Positions 34,141 through 47,900 of a DNA stretch of 64,000 nucleotides are shown here, in pieces. Both the position numbers and the translations under genes were made by a program. The notes below the pieces were generated by a model. The model was not told where the DNA came from, searched no databases, and worked only from the letters and a program-made list of their open reading frames with translations. This DNA comes from Rotaria socialis. Its lineage: Eukaryota; Rotifera; Eurotatoria; Philodinida; Philodinidae. The stretch is from assembly GCA_905331475.1 (NCBI GenBank), contig CAJNYU010001435.1:62001-126000 (forward strand). The letters run 5' to 3'. Position 1 is the first letter of the stretch, and each line of letters begins with the position of its first letter.

Positions 34141-37100
34141 TTAAACAACACATTCGCGAGACGAAATAAAACTTGTCATATTGAATTGTGTTTCAGGCGA
34201 TTGATCAATACCTATTTCGATATGATGATTCGGAATTGTTGACGTTGAAGATGATGCTGATAATTCTAAACTACTAAAACCATAATCTGTACTTGATGAT
34301 TGTGGAATCGTAGGAAGTTCATTTAAATGTATACATGGTGGATTTTGATTTTTACGTAATAATTCAGCTAGTTTAAGATCATAATAATATGTAGACGCTG
34401 ATGAATACATTTGAATTGTAGGTTCTTTTTGATTATACCATGCATCATTTTTTGTCACTATTCCACTTGATGACGAATTCGATGATGATGAATGTCCATT
34501 GATAATACATGCTGAATCATCTAGACAGAGAAAAAGAAAATTTATAAATAGAACAATGTTTCATACGATTGGACATACGATCGTCTTCTCGAATGGTTGA
34601 ATTTGATGAACTTTTACGTCTATCATTGGAAATTTCAGTCTATTAACAAAACAAAAACAAAAAAGAATTAAATTTTCAATCAAAAAAATAAAAGATTTTG
34701 TTTTCTACCTTTTCACTATGATAATCATCGCTACATTGTAAAAATGTATGTTGATGTGTTGATGATAAAATTTCATTTTTATGTTTATTTTTTCCACAAC
34801 ATAAACATATTATTAATGAAAATATAATAATACATATTGATGTTATAACTAATGCTAAACAAACTGCATAAATCAATATCGTTCGATTATCAGAGAAATA
34901 ATACGATTGACATGAATATAATATCGAACTATTGCATATATCAATTTGAAGTTTAATCGAAGAATTTTCTTTTGTATATTGATCAATTACATTTAAAGAT
35001 AATATATACGATGAAGCAAATGGATTCGATATAAGACTAACTTCACCTGTTGAAGTTACATTCCAACATGAAAGTAAATTTGTATTATTTAAATAAACAA
35101 TTGGTTGATATGTATGATTATTAAAAGTTGTCATATCCAAAATAAATGCAGCATTTCCTTGTGTATTTATATCAAGTTTTGTTCGTTGAGTAGATAAAGT
35201 TAAAAGTTTAGGCAAGATTTTATTATTATTTGATAATTTTGATTGAATATTTACTATTAATAATTGTGTTGTTGAACGTGAATTTATTGGATCATAATCA
35301 CTTGCGGTTATTTCAAATGTATAAGATAATAATGAGCATGTTAAAATTGATGATTCATATGGAATATAAACATAGCCAAGTGATGTTATATCAAGAGTTA
35401 AACATGGATGAAAAGAACGTATAGAATAATTTATAAGACCTTGTAAACCGGAATCGTTATCATAGGCATGTACACGACCCAGAACAGAACCTGATTGAAG
35501 ACTTGATTGTGAATAAGTCCAATCATATGATTGATTTTTTGCAAATTCAGGCGAATGATCGTTCAAATCGTGTATACGAAGAATAATTTTCGTTTGACTT
35601 GATAACGATGGTTTTCCATGATCTTGAACTTTAATATAAAATTCAAAATTTATTGTTGTTAAATGCTTTTCTTGTTGTCTATTTAATAGATCAAAATCAA
35701 TCGATTGCTTTAAACTTATTTCACCAGTTTTCGAATTAAGCGCCAATAGATCTGTTTCATTTAGTAAATGATATTCAATTTCAGCATTTTCACCTAAATC
35801 ACAATCATGAGCAATTAATTTATCAATAATATAGCCGACTGGATTGTTTTCATTGATATCATATACTGTTGAATTTTGTTGGATTGTTGGTATACAATCG
35901 TTTACATCTATTATATCTAATATTAAATGTAATTTTGTATGTAATGTTGGTGTACCCGAATCATGCGAAATCAATTGAATATTATTATAAATTGATTTGG
36001 ATTCACGATTAAGATTTTGATTGAGAATAAGCGAATATAATTTTGTATTATGAAAATTATTTTGATAGATTAATTTATAGATTAATGGTAGTGGTGGTTC
36101 AGTTGTACGCAATTGAAGATACGGATTTCCATTAGCTAAATGAAAAAAAAGCAAACAATTTTATTTAATGAATTCTACGTAGTCTTCATTGCCTATGAAC
36201 TAGTGTCAGGACAGATACTATAGACTCCTTTTAAAATGAATCTTTAAGCAGATATCATGATATTCTCCGAAGATATTTAAAAACCAAAAGGTCATGCCTA
36301 TTATAACTTTGAATTTGAACTTCTAGTAGGGAGATTGTTAATTTTACGAACAATAGCTAAAACTTATCTTTTCGAGCCACTGGAAAGATTTAACAATATC
36401 ACAAAGAAACTAATTTATTTCGAAAGATAAACGATTAATAATTTCAACTTTATCATTTTTATGTGATGTTGAAATCAGTGCCGACATTGATCGTAATGCC
36501 CTTAGGTCTTAAAACTGTAAAATATAACTAGAATATTAAATCAACAATCTAAATGAAATAATATTCACGTCTGATTTAATATAAAAACTTCATTGTCTAG
36601 CATTATGCGTGAGCATGTTGACGCAATCGTTAGCTGATGTTATTTTTATTCTGTCGTTCGTATTCAATATCGGCACTTCGACGGCTTGCGTATTTCTTCG
36701 AGCGCGTACCCATTAAAGTTAGACATTTTCTTATAAAAATATAATTCGAAAGATACTAAATTTTTCGAATCTTATTTTGTGTTTCGAGGTAAATTTTTGA
36801 ACATATATAAGATATAAAAAATTTACCAGATGAATCAAGATCGTTGAGAATAACATGAGCAATTGTTGTACCCAACGGTGTATCTTCTTGAAGAAAAAGT
36901 ACGCTTTTATCATTTTGTTTTTGTTTCATTATTATATCTCCTAAATGAAATAGATAGTTTTGTCCTTGCGCTGAGATTTTTATTTTTAATCTTTATTTTA
37001 CCTTCCACTTTAATCTGCATTGAAACTGGATTATCATTAATATCAATAATACGAATAAGTATACTAGCATAAGTTGGTATCAAATTTTCATAAGCTTTAA

Positions 37101-38207
37101 CAATTAATCGATAGGAATTTTCTCTTTCATAATCCAATGTTTTACTCAATTGAATTTGTCCAGTTAAACGATCAATTATGAATGGAGACTCAGTTAAAAG
37201 TTCATAAAAAATCTTTTCGTTATTATCATTGATCGCTTCAATTTTTAATATTGTTGTTCCAATGACTGTATCTTCACGTATGTCAATGTTATAAATAGAT
37301 TGAACAAATATTGGTATTGAATCATTAATATTTAAAACAGTAATATTGAGTTGAATTGAAGTTGCACGTGGTGGTTCACCATGATCAGATGTAGTTAACA
37401 GTAATGAATAAGATGATAAACGTTGACTATCAAGTGATGAACGTACAATTAAAGAAGGAATATCAAATGTAGAAAAATCAACGTCAAAATCTTCGGAGTT
37501 CGGTCCATCAAGTCTATATGATTGAACACTATTCATTCCTAAGTAAACAAAAAGAAAAAGTCTAGTTATTGTTTAATGGACGGCATAGTTATTTTGGTGT
37601 TTTGTTTTCCTTAAGGCAATGTTCCTTTTTATAAAAATATATATATATCTATGTACAACAAGGTCAACAACGTACCTTCATCCGGATCGTTTGCACTAGG
37701 CAAAATGATTCGATAGCCTAAAGGTACATTTTCTTTGATATGTATAGCGTGTATCATTGATTGTTTGTCGAATATTGGTGAATGATCATTAAGATCTTTT
37801 ATTTTAATTTCTATTATTTTATAAATGGTTTTATCTTGAATTTTTATGAAAAGTTGAAGAATAATTTCACATGAACTGCATGAACATTGTCGTTTTAAAC
37901 ACATTTGTTCGCGATTGAGTATTGATCTAATAGTTAAATGTCCAGTTTGATTGTGAATTGTAAATAAATTTTTATTCAATGGTGATAATTCATATATTTG
38001 AAAGAATCCATTTGATTTTATATTTAATTCTTTTGATAAATCACTTACAAGTGTATTGACTGGTAATTTTTCTTCAATAATATATTTTAAAACTTCATGA
38101 CTGGAAATTCGAAGAACAATGTTAAGAAAAATGATTATAAACAACATGATTAATCTGAAAAACAAAAATGAAACAAATTTCAAAATTTTATTTTACCTAC
38201 TGAACAT
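34141..38207 (-). CDS. Protocadherin-like adhesion protein
   Basis: This is a calcium-dependent homophilic adhesion receptor type. The model starts with an 11-nt coding exon (38197-38207, MFSR) spliced to a signal-peptide exon (LIMLFIIIFLNIVLRISS). Cadherin repeats follow, recognised by DLNDHSPIF, SDHGEPPRATS, LNINDSIPIF, REDTVIGTTI, TGQIQLSKTLDYERE, DINDNPVSM, DVNDCIPTI, TGEISLKQSIDFD and DLNDHSPEF. That gives about six or seven repeats, with weaker calcium motifs toward the membrane. One TM helix (YAVCLALVITSICIIIFSLI) is followed by CLCCGKNKHK and a Ser-rich cytoplasmic tail in three exons ending SSRECVV. EC1 carries a CSCSSC-like cysteine cluster as in delta-type protocadherins. The longest intron is about 690 bp (36137-36826). 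The gene appears intact; which protocadherin subfamily is undecided. Confidence 0.88.
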
Positions 38208-41200
38208 TCGTTTTTCCTCCTTTTCGTTTACAACAAATTGCTATCAATACTAGGACAATTACTTTCATTCTTTTACTTGGCTACACATGATGTATTCAAT
38301 CATCGATCTGTCCGATATATATATATATATGTAGACAGTAGTCAGTCTTTCGTTCGTGTTTCAATCTTCAAGTTGCTTTTTTTGTAGTTTTGAACAAACA
38401 AAAAATATGTATTGAATGGAATGAGAGCAAGCAGAACGAGAGGGGAAGACAGGGAGAGAGGGGAAGACAGGGAGAGAGGGAAGAAGGTCACTTCACGCCC
38501 GTTGGGCAAGAGAGTGGCGAGAAAAAAAAACGAAAATTGAATTGGTCAATAGATTCGATAATCGATGGCAATCAGTAACAAAACAAAATAGTTCAATTAA
38601 ACGAAACCTATTCAATTGAAATCCAAAGAAGAGTTCATAAAAAAAAGATTTTTTTCTCTCCTTAAAGAATAAAGTCTAGATGTTCTCTACTGTAATTTCA
38701 CTTCTTTTTTTTTTCAAATAAATCATTCGAGTGTCCTATGTATATGAAAAAATAACAATTTTTGTTTTCGTTCGGTATAAATTTATTCCCATGATAGTTC
38801 GAAAGAGTATATACTACTTGTTGTGTTCTTTTTTTCTATGCACAGTCTCAACTCTTTCAAAGTCTATGCCGATCAACTCTTGAGCTATAGACAAAAAGAA
38901 TCCACTTCACCATGGAATCAATAGACATACTACAAGCATATATTGATATAATGTTGAGAAGAAGAAAAAAAGAAAAAGAAAATCGAACAATGAGAACCGA
39001 CCTGTATGTTAAGAAGTGTATCTTCTATAATGCCACGAAAACGTGATCAAGACGAGAGAAGATATATACATAGCTCAATGTGATGGGTGACAAATTTTAC
39101 TCATTAAATATATTGTTTTTGATCTATATCGTTCTCTTCTCTTTTGTTCGATTGGTTCAACTTATTCATTGGTGCTCAATATACATCAGACAAAACAAAA
39201 AACGAGAAAGAAAAACATCATGATGAACATATTCATTCATTCATTCATCAAACATAACATGAAAAGTAGAAGGCCGGAACTGCGACAGTTGCAGAATTCC
39301 GTCTAACTTATTATTGATCTCAAAGAAGGATATTCTATATGTTTACAATAAAATATTGTCTTGAAAAAAAGAAGAAAACATAATCTATTTGGATAATCAC
39401 CTAGTCATACGGAGGAAATCGATTTGTTGACCGATCAGATAAGCGAAATTAATTTTTTGCCGTCTTATATCTCTGATGTGATCATGTCATAACAGATCTA
39501 CTCAAAAAAAAGTGACAATGTTGAATAATATCGACACATACACGTATATACCCCATAGGGATGGCAACACTCTATAGTTTAACTTTTTCTCTTTGTCGTG
39601 TCCATCGAGAGAAACAAACTTTAGCCAATTCATATCAAGCAGAAAAACAACTTGTTAGAAATAAACAATTGACTTTTAAATTAGAATTATGCCATCAATT
39701 TTCACATAGTCACAGTCTGTTCGAATGTTTGTACATCAATCATCGACTTTACCAATGTCATCAGCATCTTAATGAATGCAAAATAAAAATTAAATTAAAT
39801 TTCCTTTTCCTCTTCACTGTGCACTTGATCAACAACAATTGAGAACATTCTTGAGTTGGACAGATGCACATAAAGTGCAAGAATATAAAAAAAACGACAG
39901 AGAAAAATTTAATATAATCGACATGTCATCGTTTCAGATTTTTCAATACGGAAAAAAAGCACTTGCTCGTTTTTGTTAATCCCTATTTCGCTAACATTGC
40001 AGATGCTGATTCGATGATCAGTTTTGTCAATATTAAAAAGCATATATTCTAATGATTTCATCGAGTGATTTTTTTCTTCTGCTAAATAGAAATGTAAATA
40101 AAAAAAACAAGAAGAAAGTAAGATGATTGATTTGAACGAAAAATACTTTCATAATAATTGCGTTACGACGGCATGAAACAGAAAAAAAGATCAAACGTTT
40201 GAAATATATAAGCGCTTTTGTCATATCTTGTTAACAGCAGGTATCCGAAGTCTTTGTGTCACATGACACACACACTTTGATCGATTTGCTAATAGAAAAT
40301 AGCTAATGATGTTCGTCAACGTAAAATTACGTACGATATAAAAAAAAAGATAATTGAGTAGAAGATAATCAGACAATAATTTATACTGTTTCTTTTTGGT
40401 GACAGATGGAATTCATTCTAAATCTATTTTGTTTATTAAATTAGATAGTGATTGACAAGTTTTTTACTTAGACAATTTTATAATTATTTTCGTAGAACGA
40501 TCACTAATGGTTTCATTCGAGATTTAAATCAGAGTAATCATTTAATGCATCAATATTAAATGGATCTCACCTTCCGTGTCGAGTGATGAAGATTGACAAA
40601 CATAACGTTTTATTTTTTTCTGTGACCTATTAACAGGAGTCAACGAGATTATTGACAACTTCCTCATCATTTAATCATTATAACGAATAAATCATAATGA
40701 ATCGGACTTCATGCAAATATTATTTTCCATTCATTGAGATTGACAGAAAATATTCGTGTATGTACGAAAATATAGTTCATGATGATTTCAAAAGACTTTT
40801 TTCAAAACAATTTAATCCTTTTCAGTTGCACAGTTTCTATTTCGATGTCAAATAAAACCAACGAGTCTGGTCATTAATGAATTACAACAAAAAACATTTT
40901 CTCATCAAAACTTCATGAAAATAGATTAGATATTAAATGCTGAACTTTTTTCCTTTTTCTACGTTTCTATATCTAGTTCATTTGTTTTTAGTTCCATCGT
41001 AAGGATTTACAGTGCTCTTTAACTTGTTGTTTGTTTCAAAGTTAAATAAAATTCTTTGTAGAAGTTAAGTGTATAGTATTGTAGAGCTTCCGATTCTTCA
41101 TTTTCTCACATGTAAGTGAATATTCTATATGAATAGTAAATAATTGAAACATTACATTTTCACTTTGTTGGATTCATGGTGACCTATTCATTATTACTGA

Positions 41201-42717
41201 AGTATTTTGCTAGAAGAACAACTCGATGATCATCTTTTTGAACATTTATTACTGATTGGCACTAAATTCTAGTGTATTTTTATGTATTTCGAAATAGCAC
41301 TACTTTTTCTTGTAAAGATAAGATCATCATTTTTTGTAATCTACAAGGAGAAATGTCTACAAACTACGGAGAAATCTTTTGAATATTATTAAATTATTTA
41401 TTTCGAGTACGACTGTAAGAATTTGAAATATTTCCCATTTAGTACGTATGTAATGTTGCATGATGTATCAGTCTAAAGTGAATTGTGCACATCTATTATC
41501 AATCTTAAATTATTTGTTTTCGATTACATCAGTTATAAGTCGTCATTATGACACGCGTTCACAGTGTTGTCTTTCTCTTTCGTTATAATTTTTAGATATA
41601 ATCTGACAAAATGAATATTTATCAAAAAAAGTAAAAGGGAGACAAAGAAATTACGAATGATAAGACGCGTAAATCACATTTAATTGCGCTCTACATTTAT
41701 GCACTCTTCATATACACTAAGAAAGATGGATTCAACGAGTGAAAGATTCTCTATTATAATCATAATATGACATCAATATGGTAGACTTTGAATCCTAATA
41801 ATTTGATACAAAATTTATTTCAAATCGAGGGCCTCGCAAGCCCACTTGAAGTTGAATTCAAACTGAAACAACACATGATTTTCTTTCATCTGTGTCTTGC
41901 TCTGCAACATTAGAGTAGCAAGAATGCAAAAGATATTCATTTTCTCTAAACACCTTCGTCAATAGATATGTGAAATTTTTTTCGAACTACTCAACGATTA
42001 TTTGACGTCATTCTATTGTAAAAATCTACGAATGACAATCAAGGTCAGCTAGCTAATCGATGCACATGAGTCAAAAGATAGTAAATCATTAGAATGAATT
42101 AAGTGTGTCCATAATCTAGAACGGTTTGGCTTGTCTAGCTCTAGAATATGTCAACGGAAGAATTCTCTATTCTGCAATAGGTTATCAAAATGTAACAAAC
42201 TTTGGTCATCACGCAGAAGACGTCTGCGTAAAAGTGTGATAGACCGAACAGGGCAATGTACGTATACTCTTATCTCTTGGTATTCTTTGTGTACTCGGAT
42301 TGGTTCGCGTTTTTATGCCTTTATTATGAATCACGCATGCATCGTATGATATTTCTGTTTTTTTTTTATAGCATATTCTCGTTTTGTTCTTTTATTAACC
42401 TTGACTCAGCATCATGCTAACTTTGTCCACTTGGTCTATGAACAAAAGTAACCTTCTATTTGCCGTTAAAAATATTTCTACTTGACGGATGTTTCATTGA
42501 TAGTTGTTTTTTATTTTTGATTGATGAATACTATTTATAAATAAATCATAATATGTCGTATATACCTATTGAATTTGTACATGGCGAGAGCATATCTGGA
42601 TTTTTATTTTTGTTCTTTTTCATATTGTTGTCATGTGATTCTATTTATGTTGTCGAGTAGGAGTAACATGTAGGCAACGACAGCAATACGACAATATTAT
42701 TCAGTTGAGAGAAAGAT
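38208..42717. other. 4.5-kb intergenic region with a short tandem repeat and one doubtful ORF
   Basis: No confident gene is present. Near the protocadherin start lie an (AT)n run (about 38318-38331) and a purine-rich tandem repeat of an 18-bp unit, GGGAAGACAGGGAGAGAG, at 38443-38478 with a partial third copy. A plus-strand frame at 39561-39842 (KQTLANSYQAEKQLVRNKQL) has a coding-like look, but I recognise no family and see no splice context. The remainder is AT-rich and probably holds promoters for the protocadherin (left) and the cyclotransferase-like gene (right). Confidence 0.5.
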
Positions 42718-43767
42718 ATGTCGACTATACGCACCTCACCATTATTATCAAATCGTTTAAATCCATTTCTAAGTGAAGCAAATTTTAAAAAATCATGTGA
42801 AATAGTTCATACTAAATCTAAGCGCTATGATAAAAATATGGTTGATAATATTCTTGTTCATGATGATCCAGACAAAGCATTCATTGAAATTAATAAACGT
42901 ACATTCATATGGTATTTAGCTATCGGAAGTATGACCAATCCTATTTCGTTATATTTACGTGATCTAACGCCACTGATGTCTTATCCAGTTAAATGTCCTG
43001 ATTATCGATTAGCTTTTCGAGATTGCTGTGGCATGGCTGATATTGAATACTGTCCAGGAAAAGAATTTCATGGAGTTGTACATTTATTACCTATGAAACA
43101 AATGCTTTATCTAGATCAAATTGAACATATTTATAAACGTATTATAGTTAATGCAATTGATTATCAGCAATGTTCGCATCTTGTTTATGTTTATAAAATG
43201 AATTTAGTTGAACAACAAGAACGACTTATGAATTTACCATCGGAACGTTATGTAGATCTTATTGTTAAAGGTTGTGAATATTTTGGCGTTCACACTTCAT
43301 ATATTAATCGATTAAAACATGAACAACCAGTTATAGCTCGAAAATTGCCAACTACATATGAAAAAATAACTAATGTGCCGGATAACGTTTTTTTTACAAA
43401 TGAAGATCTTTTGAAACACAATGGCAAAGATCCAAATTTTTCTTTATGGATTAGTGTGAATGGAAAAATATTAGAATATAAAGGTTTACCATCAGATGAT
43501 CATCCAGATTATGCAAATAAAAAGCAATTTTATGAATTTGTTTTATCATGTTTGGGTGGACGAGAAGTTACTCATGCTATAGCAAGATCATGGTATGAAC
43601 CAATGTATAAACTACCATTGAATGATGATGATTTAACAGATGAACATCGTGCTTTTGCTGAAGATATGTGTGTTTCTTGTTGCCTTAAAAGTAGTGGAAA
43701 TAGTCATGAATCCTGTTGGAGACCAATAGGAAGGCTTCGAAAAACATCGAAAAAGAGTCAATCTTAA
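42718..43767 (+). CDS. Gamma-glutamylcyclotransferase-like protein, intronless
   Basis: The 349-residue frame begins MSTIRTSPLLSNRL. The fold signature is WYLAIGSMTNPISLYLRD, corresponding to the Y-G-S-x loop of gamma-glutamylcyclotransferases. It is followed by GVVHLLPMKQMLYLDQIEHI, where the Glu sits where the family places its acid catalyst, and by PSERYVDLIVKGCEYFGV, the usual helix after the barrel. Family members release 5-oxoproline from gamma-glutamyl peptides. The strict Y-G-S motif is I-G-S here, so activity is not assured. A C-terminal extension of about 130 residues (NFSLWISVNGKILEYKGLP, SCLGGREVTHAIARSWYEP, a Cys pair in CVSCC) is not part of the basic domain. Single exon, unlike its neighbours. 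It is convergent with the ABC transporter 1.1 kb away. Confidence 0.75.
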   Translation: MSTIRTSPLLSNRLNPFLSEANFKKSCEIVHTKSKRYDKNMVDNILVHDDPDKAFIEINKRTFIWYLAIGSMTNPISLYLRDLTPLMSYPVKCPDYRLAFRDCCGMADIEYCPGKEFHGVVHLLPMKQMLYLDQIEHIYKRIIVNAIDYQQCSHLVYVYKMNLVEQQERLMNLPSERYVDLIVKGCEYFGVHTSYINRLKHEQPVIARKLPTTYEKITNVPDNVFFTNEDLLKHNGKDPNFSLWISVNGKILEYKGLPSDDHPDYANKKQFYEFVLSCLGGREVTHAIARSWYEPMYKLPLNDDDLTDEHRAFAEDMCVSCCLKSSGNSHESCWRPIGRLRKTSKKSQS

Positions 43768-44925
43768 TGATCTTACGTTTTTGATATTACTATTGATGTT
43801 GAATAGAGTGTAAAGACGTTTTTCAGTGGATAGGAACATGTTTACCTATTTTAATAATAATGAATTTTTGTTTTTATTGGAGTAACTTTAATATGAACCT
43901 ATATATCAATTGTTAATAGTTTTGTATGTATCAGTCTGTAAATTGTAATATGCAACAAATAAAATAAAAAAATTGAAGTTTCATAATATTTATCTTTTAA
44001 TAAATTGCAGATTGCTTGAAAATTAATTACGATCTGTTATTTGAACTCAAGATTTTCTTATGTACTGTAGTTGCACTCGCGCTGAAAAATGTCCCAAAAG
44101 CTCTAAAATGTATTTTAAACAGCCAAAAATGCGTATATTTGAGACATTGATTTTCAAATGTTTACTTGGACTTATTTATCGCAAGAATTATAGAGTCTTG
44201 AATATATACTTTAACGACGCTCGATAATATTCATATTTCTACGGTTTTGTGATTTAACTGGATACAATCACTTATTGACCTGACCCACGAAAAAATTTTC
44301 TTATCTTTTCTTTTCTTTTCATCATGAAATTGCAAAAAACGAGACAGTTCTTTCACCTTTACTTGTTTGTTAAGTGACGTCGTATTTTTTTTATCTCGCT
44401 CCATCAAATCTTTTCATTCATTTGAATGGGATTTGTAAGTAGAAAAAAAAAAGAAAATTTTATTTTTCTTCAAAACGCGTTGATGGGAAAATTATCGTAC
44501 AATTAAGGATAATGAAAAAGCAAGTACTGATAGAAACTGCAGTGCTAATCAGTATTTTCATATTTCACTAGTTTTTACTTCAGGACTAATCTGCGTTAAA
44601 TACAATGAGTTCTAATAGAATTATAATTGATAGAAAAATCACTATTGAAAACTGAAAAAAGTTCATTTTGGAAACAATGAAGTAGTTGTAGCGTAACGAA
44701 GGACAAGAAGTATAGTAATTATATCGAAGTGACATTTTTAACCATATATTTAATTCGCCAAAAAATTAATTCGAAGCCGAATAAAATGAAGTTTACAAAC
44801 TTTAACATGAAGATATTTCTGAGCTTGATTTAGAGCATGAAGCGTTTTAATAATTATTAACGTAACAAATTTTCTTACAAAATAAATATTTTTGTCTAAT
44901 TTTTAAATATTATTGTTATAATCTC
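43768..44925. other. Spacer between convergent genes, no gene seen
   Basis: About 1.16 kb lies between the stop codons of the cyclotransferase-like gene and the ABC transporter. It should hold both 3' UTRs; an AATAAA-type signal (CAAATAAAATAAAAAA) lies near 43956-43971. No element ends or coding frames recognised. Confidence 0.5.
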
Positions 44926-47900
44926 CTACATAGTTTTTCGAATTGCAAAATGATAATAACGACCTTGCAGAGCAAGTAATTCTTGATGAGTTCCACTTTC
45001 AACTATGACACCCCTATGTAAAACACAAATTAAATCTGCATTTTGAATTGTTGATAAACGATGTGCTATTGTAATTGTTGTTCGATTGTTTTGAGCACGA
45101 TCTAGTGCATCTTGAACTATTCTTTCATTGTTGGCATCCAATGCACTTGTTGCTAAAAAGTTTATAAATATATTATAGAGCTATTGTATTCCTCGTATTA
45201 TTTTTTACCTTCGTCAAACAATAATATCTTTGGATTTCGAATTAATGCTCGAGCAATTGCTGAAATCGATTAAATTACATGTAAACAATCCTTCTTCTTC
45301 TTCTTCTTTTTCAAACTTTGATCTTACCGATTCGTTGTTTTTCTCCGCCTGATAATTGAGCTCCTTTGGTACCACAATTCGTTTCATATTGCTAAAACGA
45401 ACATGTGTTCAATAACCCGGAAAAAGAAACGTAATCCTAGCTAAGATTTACTTCCGGAAGTCTTTGAATAAAATCATGTATATTAGCATTTTGAGCTGCT
45501 GCGATGATCTCTTCCATTGGAATGTCATCTCGACTATTATCACCATAAGCAATATTTTCTTTTATTGACATATCAAATAAAACGGGTTCTTGTGAAACAA
45601 TACCAACTGAAAACAAAATTAATTTAAGATTGACAAACAGAAAAGATCTATTGAAATACTTTGTGATCGATACCATTGAAGATTAAGACTTCGAATATCT
45701 TTTGAATCGACTAACTATGAAAAGAAAATAGAAGAGCATGTGAGTGTAAGACAGTGATATCGATGAACTGACCAATCGACCAAGATTTGGATCATAGAAA
45801 CGTTCAATTAATTGAACACTTGTTGACTTTCCACATCCAGATGTACCTAAACGGAAAAACAAAACAAAACAAAATATATATATTCAAATTGATGATATCA
45901 TAAAGCGACAGAAAAAAATGACGCATACCAACAAGTGCAATTCGTTGACCTATGAAAAGAAAAATTAATAGAAATAGATGAATAGAAAACCGATGAAATA
46001 CCAGGTTTAATTTTAAGTTGAAAATTTCTAAGAATAATTGCTTCCGGTCTATTTGGATAAATGAAATGAACACAGTCGAATTCTAATTCTCCATGAAAGT
46101 TAGGCTAAAACAACAAAAAAAGATGAATCATTGATGAATATCATCTAGAATAGTTCATAACTATTGACTCACAATTTCATCACCATCCTGTGAACTGTTG
46201 TTAATGGTTGGTTTTCGATTCAATAGAATTAGAATTTTTTCAGCAGCATCAACAGCCTTGGTGTAATCTGGAGACCTAAGCACAAAATGTTCTTTTATTC
46301 ATATGGTTTTCATCTCAACATTTTCAATTATTTACATTGATGCTGTTTGTCCAACACTTTGGGCACCGAATACAATGCAATTAAAACACCTGAACTTAAA
46401 TAAATTTAACATATTTTAAAGAGAATTATTCCTACAGTAGTAGATTTTCAAATGAAACTGAGCCTTGCTCGATGAGAAAAGCACCTAAACTAAATAGTGC
46501 TGCAAGACTAAAGAACATGACAGAGTTTGTTAATGAGAAGAATACACCAAAGAGATGTGCTCGTTTTATAGATGATCTATAATAAAAATATTCTAATATA
46601 TTCTCAATTAAAATTATAAAAAATATCTACAATACCGATAAGGAACTTCAAGGTATTCACTATATTCATGATGAAAATAATTTTCTTTGGTTAATTGTAC
46701 AACTGTTCGAATATTTTGTATAGATTCTACTGATACCTATAGAGTATATGATCAAATGAACAAAGTTTATTTTAGAAAAAAAGAAGACTATTGCACCTTT
46801 CCAGCATCTTCCAGCGCTTCTTTATCTTTACTGGCAAATCCAGTCATTAAACGACTTTGTAAAAATCCACCAATAACCATAAATGGAACAAAACCAAGAA
46901 TAAGTAATGTCAATTGCCAAGAAAATACAAAACCAAGTATAATACCAGTACCAAGTGCTGCAATATTCTGTATCATAAGTCCAATACGAACTCCAGTTGC
47001 TCCTTGTACAGCAGATGCTTCAGTAGCTAAACGTGTACATAATGCACCTGTATTGTTACTTTGATTATCAAAATAAGCGATTTCTTGACGTAGAAGAGCG
47101 CTGAAAGCTTTTGAACGTAATCGTTTTGTTAGCGCTTCGCCCGAACAAGCAAATAGAAAACCCTAATAAGAAAAAATAAATGTGGAAACTTCGGGTTTCA
47201 TCCGAGAGTTATGTGTACTGCAAAAAGTGCATGGGACATATGAGTCATTCTAGAATGTCTGAACACGAAAATTATCATGAGAAATTAGACAATTTGATTT
47301 CTGGATGCAGTTTTTGTGCATTTTGAGACGTTTTTCAGGCGATGTTTCATCAGAAAGCTACGGTTTAGCTCAAAACTAATATCAGATGATTCAGAATCAG
47401 TGTTAAAAACTGAGTCGATTTATATACGTTGTGGATAATTCTGAGAAAGATGTTCTTTTGAAAAATCTCTGTACTCCCCCTCAGGAATGGTCTGATCAAA
47501 AATGACAATTTTCTCGATAACTCAGCCATTTCTTGACGGATTCTTCTCATCTTCGAACTCAACCTAGATATTGATGAGACAATTCTGTGCACAAAATTTT
47601 AGCTCAATCGAATGTAATTGTGAAGAGTTATCGAATAAACGGACGGCAGGACACACTGACCGATTTTAGCAGTGTACTCACTTTTTGAGTACACAAAAAT
47701 CAAATCCAATAAATGTATCAACAATTTTGGAATCATTCAAAGAAATAGAACATACTTGAAGAAACATGGTAACTAACATTAGAATACCAAAACCAATAAA
47801 CAAAAGTATATAGACTAGTACTCGACTTTGCTGAACTCCTTTATCACATTCTTGAAAGACCTGTTTCAATAGAAACAAAAGAAAGAAGCAATATTTTTTT

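Noticed and set aside
39561..39842. Plus-strand 93-codon frame with a coding-like look
   Set aside because: No family, no splice context and a low-complexity C-terminal end; kept only as a note in the intergenic entry.
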